Origin: Burkholderia seminalis DSM 23518
GTDB taxonomy: Bacteria; Pseudomonadota; Gammaproteobacteria; Burkholderiales; Burkholderiaceae
Assembly (NCBI RefSeq): GCF_902832885.1
Contig: NZ_CADFDK010000005.1
Location: 62,001 to 126,000, forward strand
Direction of reading: 5' to 3'
Length of the DNA stretch: 64,000 nt
A program made the position numbers and the translations under genes. The notes under the pieces are model-generated. The model saw only the letters and a list, made by a program, of their open reading frames with translations. It did no database searches and was not told the origin of the DNA. Below, piece by piece: positions 8,702 through 17,911 of this stretch (position 1 is the first letter of the stretch; each line of letters starts with the position of its first letter).

Positions 8702-9919
8702 TCAGGCACCCGCCTTCACCGGCCGACCGTGCCAGCGCAGCACCAGATAACGCCCGACGAAGCACAGCACGCCCGACACGCCGATCGTCATGCCCATCGC
8801 GAACGGCGTGCCGTCCGCGAGTGCGCCGATCGCGACGCTCGCGAGCGCGCCGAGCGCGAGCTGCATCGCGCCGAACACCGCCGCCGACGCGCCCGCGTTG
8901 TGCGGATAGCGGTGCATCAGGTCGGTCGTGCAGTTCGCGGACAGGATCCCGACCACGCCGACCACGAAGAACAGGCACACGACGATCGACCACAGCCCGC
9001 CCCACCCGGTCAGCGCGACGAGCGCGACCGCGAGCGACGCGACGGCGCTCACCAGCGACGCGGCCGCGATGATGCGCAGCGAGCCGATGCGGCCGACGAG
9101 GCGCGTGTTCGCGAAGTTGCCGATCATGATCCCGACGACGTTCAGGCCGAACAGCAGCCCGTAGTGTTGCGGCGATACGTGGAAATACTCGATGTACACG
9201 AACGGCGTCGCGGTAATGTACGAGAACATCGCCGCGAACGCCATCCCGCCGCACAGCATGTGCCCCCACGCGACCGGGTCGGACAGGATGCGCCCGTACG
9301 ACGCGAACGACGCGAGCACGGCCGTGCTCTTGCGCCGCTCCTTCGGCCAGGTTTCGGGCACGCGCAGGTAGGCGGTCGCCGCGCATACCGCGCCGAACAC
9401 GGCCAGCACCACGAACACGCCGCGCCAGCCGGAAAAACGCAGGATCTGGCCGCCGATCAGCGGCGCGAGCAGCGGCCCGACCGCGGTGACGATCGCGACC
9501 ATCGACAGCACCTTCGCCGCATCGCTCGGCTCGTGCGCATCGCGGGCGATCGCCCGCGCGAGCACCGACGCGGCGCCGGCACCGAGCGCCTGCAGGAAGC
9601 GCACGACGATCAGCATGTCGATCGAGCCCGACACGAAACAGCCGATGCTCGCGAGCGTGAACAGCGCGATGCCGCCGAGCAGCACGGGACGGCGCCCCCA
9701 CGTATCGGACAGCGGACCGTACAGCAGCATGCCGACCGAGAAGCCGGCCATGAAGCTCGTCAGCGTGCGCTGCGCGGCGCCGGCGCTGACGGAAAAGCCG
9801 TCGGCGATCGACGGCAGGCTCGGCAGGTACATGTCGGTGGCGATCGGACCGCAGGCGGCGAGCGCACCGAGCAACAGGATCAGCCGGGCATCGGGCCGGC
9901 GCCGGACGACGTGAGACAT
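8702..9919 (-). CDS. Bcr/CflA-family MFS drug exporter
   Basis: Twelve-segment inner-membrane transporter of 405 residues. The DHA1/Bcr-CflA signature is clear: ATDMYLPSLPSIA in TM1, GQ-like FSVGMLLYGPLSDTWGRRPVLL in the TM2-3 loop, and RFLQALGAGAASVLARAIARD in TM4-5. Relatives export bicyclomycin, chloramphenicol or sulfonamides, and some export peptides or cysteine. The specific substrate cannot be read from sequence. Transcribed alone, convergent with the glucokinase operon, and followed by the shared terminator. Confidence 0.92.
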   Translation of the reverse strand: MSHVVRRRPDARLILLLGALAACGPIATDMYLPSLPSIADGFSVSAGAAQRTLTSFMAGFSVGMLLYGPLSDTWGRRPVLLGGIALFTLASIGCFVSGSIDMLIVVRFLQALGAGAASVLARAIARDAHEPSDAAKVLSMVAIVTAVGPLLAPLIGGQILRFSGWRGVFVVLAVFGAVCAATAYLRVPETWPKERRKSTAVLASFASYGRILSDPVAWGHMLCGGMAFAAMFSYITATPFVYIEYFHVSPQHYGLLFGLNVVGIMIGNFANTRLVGRIGSLRIIAAASLVSAVASLAVALVALTGWGGLWSIVVCLFFVVGVVGILSANCTTDLMHRYPHNAGASAAVFGAMQLALGALASVAIGALADGTPFAMGMTIGVSGVLCFVGRYLVLRWHGRPVKAGA

Positions 9920-10121
9920 GGGTATCCGGAATGGAGCCCGCGCGCATCGCGGCGCGCGTGGCGGTGAAGACGGGAGGCCGCGCCACGGATGGCGCGTTCA
10001 GGCCCATGATTGTACGCGCAACTTTTTTGCGCGCCTCCGGCCGCGTACGATGGCGGGCGCGCAAGCGGATTCGATTAAGCTTGCCGCTCTCGTCCGATCA
10101 TTTGAATGCCCGACCGAACCG

Positions 10122-10574
10122 ATGACCGCTTTCCTGCTGATCTGGAGCCCCAAGAAATGGCCGTGGCCCGAGCTGCCCGACGTCGCCGCGCGCGTGAAGG
10201 CCGGCGAGGCCGTGCATGATGTGTGGGGCTGCGGCTTCGCACGCGGCATCCTGCCGGGCGACCGCGTGTTCCTGCACCGCGTCGCGAAGGAGCCGAAGGG
10301 CGTGTTCGGCTCCGGCTACGTGACGCGCGCGCCGTACGAGGTGCCCGATTCGTCGACGAAGCGCGGCTACCGGCTGTGCATCGACTTCGTCTACGACTGG
10401 CTGGTCGATGCACACCAGGACGTCGTGATCGCGCGCGACGCGCTGCGCGTCCACCCGTATTCGGTGCAGACCTGGGACGCGCAGTCGTCCGGCACGTCGA
10501 TCAAGCCGATGGTCGAAGGTCCGCTCGAGAAACGCTGGGCCGAACTGACCGGCAAGCGCAAGCCGCCGCGCTAG
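10122..10574 (+). CDS. Stand-alone EVE (PUA-like) domain protein
   Basis: 150 residues from the ATG at 10122. Upstream in-frame sequence is low-complexity Arg-rich and not conserved-looking, so I reject the longer reading. The protein begins [12 protein letters not shown], then [27 protein letters not shown] and [15 protein letters not shown]. This is the pattern of the EVE domain at the front of EVE-HNH nucleases, which bind modified bases in DNA. Here the chain ends after the EVE fold, with no HNH motif downstream in any frame I could follow. A role in recognising modified nucleic-acid bases is inference from the fold. Confidence 0.75.
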   Translation: MTAFLLIWSPKKWPWPELPDVAARVKAGEAVHDVWGCGFARGILPGDRVFLHRVAKEPKGVFGSGYVTRAPYEVPDSSTKRGYRLCIDFVYDWLVDAHQDVVIARDALRVHPYSVQTWDAQSSGTSIKPMVEGPLEKRWAELTGKRKPPR

Positions 10575-10758
10575 CCGGGGCGGGTGCCGGAACGAATCGG
10601 GCCCCCGTTTCCGGCCCAGGCCGGCCCCCGCGCGCCGAAAGGCCGCACAAGCGCCGGCGGGCCTGCCGCGCGCGTCTCCGGTACAATCAGACGATCGTTC
10701 CGCCCAGGCGCCGCGGCCCGTGCACAGCCCCCGCGCCCTTCTCTCGCAGGTTTCGCTC

Positions 10759-12042
10759 ATGTCCAACAATCAGATCCTCTTCGAACGCGCCCAGAAGACC
10801 ATTCCCGGCGGCGTCAACTCGCCGGTGCGCGCCTTCCGTTCGGTCGGCGGCACGCCGCGCTTCGTCGCGCGCGCGCAAGGCCCGTATTTCTGGGATGCCG
10901 ACGGCAAGCAGTACATCGACTACATCGGCTCGTGGGGCCCGATGATCGTCGGCCACGTCCATCCGGAAGTGCTGTCGGCCGTGCAGAACGTGCTCGCCGA
11001 CGGCTTCTCGTTCGGCGCGCCGACCGAAGCCGAGATCGAGATCGCCGAGGAAATCTGCAAGCTCGTGCCGTCGATCGAGCAGGTGCGGATGGTGTCGAGC
11101 GGCACCGAGGCCACGATGAGCGCGCTGCGTCTCGCACGCGGCTTCACGGGCCGCAGCCGCATCGTCAAGTTCGAGGGCTGCTACCACGGCCACGCGGACA
11201 GCCTGCTGGTCAAGGCCGGCTCGGGCCTGCTGACGTTCGGCAACCCGACGTCGGCCGGCGTGCCCGCCGACATCGCGAAGCACACGACCGTCCTCGAATA
11301 CAACAACGTCGCCGCGCTCGAGGAAGCCTTCGGCGCGTTCGGCGACGAGATCGCCGCGGTGATCGTCGAGCCCGTCGCGGGCAACATGAACCTGGTGCGC
11401 GGCACGCCCGAATTCCTGACCGCGCTGCGCGCGCTGTGCACGAAGCACGGCGCCGTGCTGATCTTCGACGAGGTGATGTGCGGTTTCCGCGTCGCGCTCG
11501 GCGGCGCGCAGGCGTACTACGGGATCACGGCCGACCTCACCTGCCTCGGCAAGGTGATCGGCGGCGGGATGCCGGCCGCCGCGTTCGGCGGCCGCCGCGA
11601 CATCATGGCTCACCTCGCGCCGCTCGGCGGCGTCTACCAGGCCGGCACGCTGTCGGGCAACCCGATCGCGGTCGCCGCGGGCCTGAAGACGCTGCAGCTG
11701 ATCCAGGCGCCGGGCTTCTACGACGCGCTCACTGCGCAGACGAAGCGGCTCGCCGACGGCCTCGCGGCGGAAGCGCGCGCGGCCGGCGTGCCGTTCGCGG
11801 CCGACTCGATCGGCGCGATGTTCGGCCTCTACTTCGCGGAGCGCGTGCCGACGAGCTTCGCGGAAGTCACGAAGAGCGACACCGGGCGCTTCAACCGCTT
11901 CTTCCACCTGATGCTCGACGAGGGCGTGTACTTCGCGCCGTCGGCCTACGAGGCCGGCTTCGTGTCGAGCACGCACGACGACGCGGTGATCGACGCGACG
12001 CTCGCGGCCGCGCGCCGTGCGTTCGCGGCACTCGCTGCCTGA
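10759..12042 (+). CDS. hemL: Glutamate-1-semialdehyde 2,1-aminomutase
   Basis: PLP enzyme that converts glutamate-1-semialdehyde to 5-aminolevulinate, the committed haem precursor in the C5 pathway. At 427 residues it has family length, with [12 protein letters not shown] (15-26), [15 protein letters not shown] (113-127), [10 protein letters not shown] (138-147) and the Schiff-base lysine in GKVIGGGMP (Lys 265). I use the ATG at 10759 because [11 protein letters not shown] is the usual N-terminus. An upstream ATG at 10720 would add 13 residues. It is followed 15 nt later by ribD and probably co-transcribed with it. Confidence 0.97.
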   Translation: MSNNQILFERAQKTIPGGVNSPVRAFRSVGGTPRFVARAQGPYFWDADGKQYIDYIGSWGPMIVGHVHPEVLSAVQNVLADGFSFGAPTEAEIEIAEEICKLVPSIEQVRMVSSGTEATMSALRLARGFTGRSRIVKFEGCYHGHADSLLVKAGSGLLTFGNPTSAGVPADIAKHTTVLEYNNVAALEEAFGAFGDEIAAVIVEPVAGNMNLVRGTPEFLTALRALCTKHGAVLIFDEVMCGFRVALGGAQAYYGITADLTCLGKVIGGGMPAAAFGGRRDIMAHLAPLGGVYQAGTLSGNPIAVAAGLKTLQLIQAPGFYDALTAQTKRLADGLAAEARAAGVPFAADSIGAMFGLYFAERVPTSFAEVTKSDTGRFNRFFHLMLDEGVYFAPSAYEAGFVSSTHDDAVIDATLAAARRAFAALAA

Positions 12043-12057
12043 CCCGGGGCCGCGCGC

Positions 12058-13179
12058 ATGTTCTCGGATATCGATTTCGCCCACATGCAGCGCGCGCTCG
12101 CGCTCGCCGCGCGCGGCATGTATACGACGGCGCCGAACCCGCGCGTCGGCTGCGTGATCGTCAAGGACGGCGACGTGATCGGCGAAGGCTTCACGCAGCC
12201 GGCCGGCCAGGATCACGCGGAAGTGCAGGCGCTGAAGGATGCACGCGCACGCGGATACGACGTCGCGGGTTCGACCGTCTACGTGACGCTCGAACCGTGC
12301 AGCCATTTCGGCCGCACGCCGCCGTGCGCGAACGCGCTGATCGAGGCGCGCGTCGCGAAGGTCGTCGCCGCGATGGAAGACCCGAACCCGCAGGTGTCGG
12401 GGCGCGGCCTCGGCATGCTGCGCGACGCGGGCATCGACGTGCGCTGCGGATTGCTCGCGCATGAAGCCGGCGAGCTGAACATCGGTTTCGTGTCGCGGAT
12501 GACGCGCGGCCGCCCGTGGGTGCGGATGAAGGCCGCCGCGTCGCTCGACGGCCGCACCGCGCTGCCGTCCGGCGAAAGCCAGTGGATCACCGGCGAGGCC
12601 GCGCGCCTCGACGGGCACGCCTGGCGTGCGCGCGCCTGCGCGATCCTGACCGGCATCGGCACCGTGCGCGAGGACAATCCGCTGCTGACCGTGCGCGGCA
12701 TCGACACGCCGCGCCAGCCGCAACGCATCCTCGTGGACAGCCGCCTCGACCTGCCGCTCGACGCGCGGCTGCTCGAGGGCGCCCCGCTGCTGATCTTCTG
12801 CGGACGGCTCGACGCCGGCGGCGAAATGCGCGCGAACGTGCTGAAGTCGCGCGGCGCCGAAATCGTGCCGCTCGCGAACGCGCACGGCAAGGTCGACCTG
12901 CCGGCGATGCTGGCGGCGCTCGGCGCGCGCGGCGTCAACGAATTGCATGTCGAGGCCGGCCACAAGCTGAACGGCTCGCTGCTGCGCGAACAGTGCGTCG
13001 ACGAATTGCTCGTCTATCTCGCACCGAGCCTGCTGGGCACCGACGCGGCCGGCATGTTCGACCTCGCCGCGCCGGCGCATCTCGATGCGCGCACGCGACT
13101 GTCGTTCCACGGCGTCGAGCGGATCGGCGACGACCTGCGGATCCTCGCGCGTGTCGCGCCGCCCGACACGCGTCACTGA
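12058..13179 (+). CDS. ribD: Bifunctional diaminohydroxyphosphoribosylaminopyrimidine deaminase / 5-amino-6-(5-phosphoribosylamino)uracil reductase
   Basis: Catalyses steps two and three of riboflavin synthesis. 373 residues. The N-terminal zinc deaminase domain carries the HAEV zinc-ligand motif and the second zinc motif EPCSHFGRTPPC. The C-terminal reductase domain begins around RMTRGRPWVRMKAAASLDGR with SQWITGEAAR and NELHVEAGHKLNGSLL. Sits directly after hemL and 14 nt before ribE. No FMN riboswitch consensus is visible upstream, so flavin feedback at this locus is not evident. Confidence 0.96.
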   Translation: MFSDIDFAHMQRALALAARGMYTTAPNPRVGCVIVKDGDVIGEGFTQPAGQDHAEVQALKDARARGYDVAGSTVYVTLEPCSHFGRTPPCANALIEARVAKVVAAMEDPNPQVSGRGLGMLRDAGIDVRCGLLAHEAGELNIGFVSRMTRGRPWVRMKAAASLDGRTALPSGESQWITGEAARLDGHAWRARACAILTGIGTVREDNPLLTVRGIDTPRQPQRILVDSRLDLPLDARLLEGAPLLIFCGRLDAGGEMRANVLKSRGAEIVPLANAHGKVDLPAMLAALGARGVNELHVEAGHKLNGSLLREQCVDELLVYLAPSLLGTDAAGMFDLAAPAHLDARTRLSFHGVERIGDDLRILARVAPPDTRH

Positions 13180-13193
13180 ACGAAACCGTCACG

Positions 13194-13823
13194 ATGTTCA
13201 CCGGAATTGTCGCGGCCGTCGGCCGCATCGAATCGATCCGTCCGCTCGGCACGTCCGCCGACGCCGGCGTGCGCCTGACCGTGCAGGCCGGCGGGCTCGA
13301 TCTCGCCGATGTCGCGCTCGGCGACAGCATCGCGATCCAGGGTGCCTGCATGACGGTGATCGAGAAGACCGACACCGCGTTCGACGTCGACGTGTCGCGC
13401 GAAAGCCTGAACCGCACGGTCGGACTCGCCCAGCCCGGCGAAGTGAACCTCGAGAAGGCGCTGCGTGCGCACGACCGCCTCGGCGGGCACATCGTGTCGG
13501 GCCACGTCGACGGCCTCGGCACCGTGTCGCGCTTCGCGCCGGTCGGCGAATCGCACGAACTGCGCATCGTCGCGCCGCGCGAGCTCGGCCGCTATCTCGC
13601 GTACAAGGGGTCGATCACGGTCAACGGCGTGAGCCTGACCGTCAACACGATCGACGATCGCGCGGACGGCTGCGAGTTCTCGATCAACCTGATTCCGCAT
13701 ACGGTCGAGGTCACGACGCTGCGCCATGTGAAGGCCGGCGACAAGGTGAACCTCGAAGTCGACATGATCGCGCGCTATGTCGAGCGGATGCTGTCATCGT
13801 CGCAGGGCGCGCATCAGGACTGA
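13194..13823 (+). CDS. ribE: Riboflavin synthase, alpha subunit
   Basis: Dismutates two 6,7-dimethyl-8-ribityllumazine molecules to riboflavin. 209 residues made of two lumazine-binding barrels. The family start MFTGIV leads the first, with GDSIAIQGACMTV. The second has LGGHIVSGHVDG and GSITVNGVSLTV. The ATG lies just past the ribD stop. Its substrate is made by RibH, whose gene is in the second rib block at 17.4 kb. A 110-bp convergent gap separates it from the GntR gene; I see no strong terminator there. Confidence 0.96.
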   Translation: MFTGIVAAVGRIESIRPLGTSADAGVRLTVQAGGLDLADVALGDSIAIQGACMTVIEKTDTAFDVDVSRESLNRTVGLAQPGEVNLEKALRAHDRLGGHIVSGHVDGLGTVSRFAPVGESHELRIVAPRELGRYLAYKGSITVNGVSLTVNTIDDRADGCEFSINLIPHTVEVTTLRHVKAGDKVNLEVDMIARYVERMLSSSQGAHQD

Positions 13824-13933
13824 TCGCAGCGGCCACCGTCGAAGCGGCGGCTGACGGCCCGACATCCGGATATCGGCAGTCACCGTTTTTCGACATCCTG
13901 CACGGCCCTCATCCGCCGGCATTCCGCCGGCGC

Positions 13934-14617
13934 TCACGTATCCGCGCCGCCTCCGCCCGCCCGCACCAGAATCGTGTCGAGCAGTTGCCGGACATGCGCC
14001 CGTGCCGCGCGCTCGGCGCCATCCGCATCGCGCTTCGCGATCATGTCGAACACCTGCCGGTGTTCGGCGACGTTCCCGCCCAGCCGCTCCCAGTCGTCCA
14101 TCGGGCTCGCACCGCCCGCACACATCGTCTGCACCTGCGCGTACAGCGCCCTGAGCGACGTCGCGATCGTCGTATTGCGCGCGGCGGCGAGCAGCCCGTG
14201 GTGGAAATCGAGGTTGGCGACGCGGTATGCGCCGCCGTCGCGGCGGTCGACCGCGCGGGCCTGCCGCACCAGCGCTTCGTCCAGCGCTGCGCGCTCGTCG
14301 GGTGTCATGCGCTGCGCCGCCAGGCGCGCGGCCATGCCTTCGAGCGCTTCTCGCGCCTCGAAGATGGCCACGACCCGCGCGCGGTCGAACGCGATCACGA
14401 ACACACCCTGGCGCGGCACGACCTGCAGCAGCCCCTCGGCCTCCAGACGCGAGACCGCCGCCCACACGGGCGAGCGGCTGATGCCGAGATCGCGCGACAG
14501 CGCTTCGATGCTGATCTTCTCGCCCGCCGCGAAGCGCGCTTCGTCGACCAGCATCTCCCGGATCGCCCCGTAGGCGTCGCGCCCCAGGGTCGTGCGCTCG
14601 AGTGCGGCGCGCGTCAT
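13934..14617 (-). CDS. GntR-family transcriptional regulator (FadR/FCD subgroup)
   Basis: 227-residue DNA-binding regulator. A winged helix lies at about 20-80 (KISIEALSRDLGISRSPVWAAVSRLEAEGLL with GVFVI after it). It is followed by an all-helical FCD ligand-binding domain whose metal-binding His residues are typical (LDFHHGLL, EHRQVFDMI, ARAHVRQLL). FCD regulators usually sense small carboxylic acids. Its ATG overlaps the stop of the upstream methyltransferase by four bases (ATGA), so the two are one operon. It may autoregulate through the heptamer repeats upstream of that operon (inference). Confidence 0.93.
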   Translation of the reverse strand: MTRAALERTTLGRDAYGAIREMLVDEARFAAGEKISIEALSRDLGISRSPVWAAVSRLEAEGLLQVVPRQGVFVIAFDRARVVAIFEAREALEGMAARLAAQRMTPDERAALDEALVRQARAVDRRDGGAYRVANLDFHHGLLAAARNTTIATSLRALYAQVQTMCAGGASPMDDWERLGGNVAEHRQVFDMIAKRDADGAERAARAHVRQLLDTILVRAGGGGADT

Positions 14618-15216
14618 GCCGGCCGCCGGCGACGTGCGATGTGGAGCCCCTTGCCGACCGGCACGATCGTCGTGTCGAACTCGCGCGTCGCGTCGACCGC
14701 GGCGAGATAAGCGGCGATTTCATCCGGATGGGACAGTGCGTTGTCGGCGACGAGCAGCGCATCGGCCGTCAGCTTCGGCAACAGGTGCGCCAGTTGACGC
14801 GGCGCGCTCACGCGGTCGGCATCGAAGAATACGCAATCGAACGGGCCCGTCACGGCCGCGCAGACCTGCGTCGCCTCGCCTTCGATCACCTGCGCCCAGT
14901 CCTGCAGCGACGCCGCGCGCAGGTTGGTCCTCGCCTGCCCGGCCTTCTCCGGCGAACACTCGACGGTGACGAGCGGCTGCCCGTCCGTTTCGCGCAGCGC
15001 ATGCGCGAGCCAGATCGCGCTGTAGCCGTTGGACGTGCCGATTTCGAGCATGCGCCGGCGCCGCGCGCCGGTGACGAGCAGGTACAGCAGCTCGGCCGTA
15101 GGCAGTTCGAGGTTGAGCATCTTGCGGCTGCGGTCGGCCATCCGCGCGTCGTTTTCCTGGCCGAAGGACGCCAGCCGGGCAAGGACGGCCGACGCGGCAC
15201 TGTCGAGTTCGATCAT
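14614..15216 (-). CDS. Class I SAM-dependent O-methyltransferase
   Basis: 200 residues of the O-methyltransferase family 3 type: MLEIGTSNGYSAIWLA is the SAM-binding motif I, VTVECSPEKA motif II, and FDCVFFDADR the metal/SAM-adjacent acidic motif, with ADALLVADNALSHPDE after it. The start is the ATG at 15216, preceded by GGAG at good spacing; a reading from 15456 runs through non-conserved sequence. Cytoplasmic; methyl acceptor unknown. First gene of a two-gene operon with a GntR regulator. Confidence 0.9.
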   Translation of the reverse strand: MIELDSAASAVLARLASFGQENDARMADRSRKMLNLELPTAELLYLLVTGARRRRMLEIGTSNGYSAIWLAHALRETDGQPLVTVECSPEKAGQARTNLRAASLQDWAQVIEGEATQVCAAVTGPFDCVFFDADRVSAPRQLAHLLPKLTADALLVADNALSHPDEIAAYLAAVDATREFDTTIVPVGKGLHIARRRRPA

Positions 15217-15237
15217 GCAGGTCTCCGTTGCTTCATA

Positions 15238-15258
15238 TTTCGTGTTTCGTGTTTCATG
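15238..15258. repeat. Three tandem heptamers upstream of the methyltransferase-GntR operon
   Basis: TTTCGTG, TTTCGTG and TTTCATG follow one another without gaps, about 22 nt before the methyltransferase start. Position in the promoter region suggests an operator, possibly for the GntR protein encoded in the same operon. A 7-bp period is unusual for GntR palindromes, so this stays a suggestion. Confidence 0.5.
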
Positions 15259-15488
15259 ATACGACAATTTCCGGATCGCGGCGCGATACCCGCGAGGGCC
15301 GCGATTCCGGCGTGCCTGAAACCGCGCCAGCGGGACCGGCGGCCATTCGGTTTGAGGACTCCCGGCCGAATGGCCAACGACGCGCACGGGCCGTGCCGTC
15401 GCGCTAAGATGCGTCGACAGCGGTTTCAACGCCGCCACGCACGACGCGCCGCACACCGGCCGCCCCTCTTCCCACAGGAGTCGTTCCC

Positions 15489-16007
15489 ATGTCCATCTCG
15501 ATGTACCAGGCCTCGCTGCCCGTCCTGATCCGCGGCCTGACCAACCTGCAGCACATCCTCGGCAAGGCGCAGGCGCACGCAGCCGAGAAGCAGATCGATC
15601 CGTCGGTGTTCACCGGCGCACGCCTCTACCCGGACATGCTGCCGCTCGTCCGCCAGGTCTATATCGCGACCGATACGGCGAAGGGCTGCGCCGCACGGCT
15701 CGCCGGCACCGAGATCCCGAGCTTTCCCGACGTCGAGCAGACCTTCGACGAACTGCACGCGCGCATCCAGAAGACGATCGACTACCTGAAAGGCTTCGAC
15801 GCCGCGCAGATCGACGGCAGCGAGACGCGCCAGATCGTGCTGAAGATGCGCGTCGGCCCGATCGAGTTCACCGGCCAGTCGTACCTGCTGAGCTTCGTGC
15901 TGCCCAATTTCTTCTTCCACGTGACGACCGCCTACGACATCCTGCGCCACAGCGGCGTCGAGCTCGGCAAGCTCGACTACCTCGGCGGACGCGACCAGCA
16001 CGCGTGA
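15489..16007 (+). CDS. DUF1993 family protein
   Basis: 172-residue protein matching DUF1993, a DinB-like four-helix bundle family of unknown function. Recognisable parts are the N-terminal SMYQASLPVLIRGLTNLQHILGKA, LYPDMLPLVRQVYIATDTAKGCAARLAG, PSFPDVEQTF, and the C-terminal PNFFFHVTTAYDILRHSGVELGKLDYLGG, whose His residues could bind metal. GGAG precedes the ATG. No partner genes suggest a pathway; it stands alone between a divergent methyltransferase operon and ribBX. Confidence 0.9.
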   Translation: MSISMYQASLPVLIRGLTNLQHILGKAQAHAAEKQIDPSVFTGARLYPDMLPLVRQVYIATDTAKGCAARLAGTEIPSFPDVEQTFDELHARIQKTIDYLKGFDAAQIDGSETRQIVLKMRVGPIEFTGQSYLLSFVLPNFFFHVTTAYDILRHSGVELGKLDYLGGRDQHA

Positions 16008-16199
16008 CGCGCGGCCGGGATCCGCCCGGCCCGCCACCGTCCGCACCCGCGCGCCGGTCACGCGCGGCGGCCCGCCGGGCCCGCCGCACAGGCCGCCCGC
16101 GACACGTTCCGGGGCCCTTGCCCGACGCGCGCGGCCCATGCCAGCCGAAACGCCGTCCGGCTGGCGTAAAATACGCACTTTCCTCTTTCTCGCCCCCTT

Positions 16200-17342
16200 A
16201 TGACGCTCGCCTCCACGCTCGACATCATCGCCGAGCTGAAAGCCGGCCGGATGGTGATCCTGGTCGACGAAGAAGACCGCGAAAACGAGGGCGACCTCGT
16301 GATCGCCGCCGAATTCGTCACGCCGGAAGCGATCAACTTCATGGCCAGGTACGGCCGTGGCCTGGTTTGTCTGACGTTGACGCAGGAACGCTGCAAGCAG
16401 CTGCACCTGCCGCTGATGACCTACCGCAACGGCACGCAGTACGGCACCGCGTTCACGGTCAGCATCGAAGCGGCCGAAGGCGTGACGACCGGCATCTCGG
16501 CCGCCGACCGTGCGCACACGATCGCCACGGCGGTCGCGCACGACGTGCGCCCCGAGCACATCGTGCAGCCGGGCCACGTATTCCCGATCATGGCGCAGCC
16601 GGGCGGCGTGCTCGTGCGTGCGGGCCACACCGAGGCCGGCTGCGACTTCACCGCGCTCGCGGGCCTCACGCCGGCCGCGGTGATCTGCGAGATCATCAAG
16701 GACGACGGCACGATGGCGCGCCTGCCGGACCTGATCGAGTTCGCGAAGGAACACAACCTGAAGATCGGCACGATCGCCGACCTGATCCAGTACCGCAGCC
16801 GCACGGAATCGATCATCGAGCGGATCGCCGAGCGCACGATGCAGACCGCGCACGGCACGTTCCGCACGGTGCTGTACCGCGACCAGCCGAGCGGCTCGCC
16901 GCACATCGCGCTGGTGCGCGGCACGCCGTCGCCCGACGTCGATACGCCGGTGCGCGTGCACGAGCCGCTGTCGGTGCTCGACCTGCTCGAGACGGGCGTG
17001 TCGACGCACTCGTGGACGCTCGACGCCGCCATGCGCGACATCGCGGAACGCGACCTCGGCGTGATCGTGCTGCTCAACTGCGGCGACACCAAGGAACACC
17101 TGATCGACGTCTTCAAGGCGTTCGACGAGGAAGAAAAGGCGGCCGCGCTCAAGCGCCGGCCGGTCGATTTCAAGACGTTCGGCATCGGCGCGCAGATCCT
17201 GCGCGATGTCGGCGTCGGCAAGATGCAGGTGCTGTCGAATCCGCGCAAGCTGGGCAGCATGTCCGGCTACGGCCTCGAAGTCACGGGCTTCATTCCGATG
17301 CCCGGCGGCGAAGCCAAGTCCTGCCCGGCGTCCAACGCGTAA
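16200..17342 (+). CDS. ribB: 3,4-dihydroxy-2-butanone-4-phosphate synthase with degenerate GTP cyclohydrolase II domain
   Basis: 380 residues. The N-terminal half (about 1-205) is a complete RibB: DEEDRENEGDLVIAAEF holds the metal and substrate acidic residues, then RYGRGLVCLTLT and AGHTEAGCDFTALAG. It makes the four-carbon unit of riboflavin from ribulose-5-phosphate. The C-terminal half (about 206-380) has the GTP cyclohydrolase II outline. However, the zinc-binding cysteine cluster (CxxGxxxxxxxCxC in active enzymes) is replaced by VLDLLETGVSTHSWTLDAAM, so it is probably not catalytic. Such RibBX proteins are known in proteobacteria. A true ribA should lie elsewhere in the genome. Followed by ribH. 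Confidence 0.94.
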   Translation: MTLASTLDIIAELKAGRMVILVDEEDRENEGDLVIAAEFVTPEAINFMARYGRGLVCLTLTQERCKQLHLPLMTYRNGTQYGTAFTVSIEAAEGVTTGISAADRAHTIATAVAHDVRPEHIVQPGHVFPIMAQPGGVLVRAGHTEAGCDFTALAGLTPAAVICEIIKDDGTMARLPDLIEFAKEHNLKIGTIADLIQYRSRTESIIERIAERTMQTAHGTFRTVLYRDQPSGSPHIALVRGTPSPDVDTPVRVHEPLSVLDLLETGVSTHSWTLDAAMRDIAERDLGVIVLLNCGDTKEHLIDVFKAFDEEEKAAALKRRPVDFKTFGIGAQILRDVGVGKMQVLSNPRKLGSMSGYGLEVTGFIPMPGGEAKSCPASNA

Positions 17343-17395
17343 CCCGCCACGGCGCTTTCGCCCTATAACCGTTCATCCACACCACGGACAAGATC

Positions 17396-17911
17396 ATGGA
17401 AATCGGACAATACCAACCGAATCTCGAAGGCGACGGCCTGCGTATCGGCATCGTGCAATCGCGCTTCAACGAGCCGGTGTGCAACGGCCTCGCCGACGCA
17501 TGCGTCGAGGAACTGGAACGCCTCGGCGTCACCGGTGAAGACGTGCTGCTCGTGTCGGTGCCCGGCGCGCTGGAAATCCCGCTCGCGCTGCAGAAGCTCG
17601 CCGAAAGCGGCCAGTTCGACGCGCTGATCGCGCTCGGCGCGGTGATCCGCGGCGAGACCTACCACTTCGAACTCGTGTCGAACGAGAGCGGCGCGGGCAT
17701 CACCCGCATCGGCCTCGACTTCAACCTGCCGATCGCGAACGCGGTCCTGACGACCGAAAACGACGAGCAGGCCGTCGCGCGCATGACCGAAAAGGGTCGT
17801 GACGCCGCACGCGTCGCCGTCGAGATGGCCAACCTGACGATGGCCCTCGACCAGCTCGGCGACGACGAGGACGAAGAGGAAGACGAAGACGACGAAGAGG
17901 AGCGCGCATGA
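17396..17911 (+). CDS. ribH: 6,7-dimethyl-8-ribityllumazine synthase
   Basis: Condenses the RibB product with 5-amino-6-ribitylaminouracil to give lumazine. 171 residues: [14 protein letters not shown] at the N-terminus, [15 protein letters not shown], then [19 protein letters not shown] with the catalytic His, and [12 protein letters not shown]. The last 20 residues are a strongly acidic tail of Asp and Glu not needed for the fold, as seen in other Burkholderia homologues. Stop overlaps the nusB start by four bases (ATGA). Confidence 0.96.
   Translation: MEIGQYQPNLEGDGLRIGIVQSRFNEPVCNGLADACVEELERLGVTGEDVLLVSVPGALEIPLALQKLAESGQFDALIALGAVIRGETYHFELVSNESGAGITRIGLDFNLPIANAVLTTENDEQAVARMTEKGRDAARVAVEMANLTMALDQLGDDEDEEEDEDDEEERA

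Noticed and set aside
10687-13176. Very long open frame on the minus strand opposite hemL-ribD (829 codons), and similar long frames opposite ubiD, urtB and ureC
   Set aside because: Arg/Ala/Asp/Val-rich translations without domains, exactly antisense to well-recognised genes. Such frames are an artefact of GC-rich codon use.
16008-16199. FMN riboswitch before ribB
   Set aside because: The gap is GC-rich and lacks the conserved RFN blocks. The rib genes here show no sign of flavin-responsive leaders.
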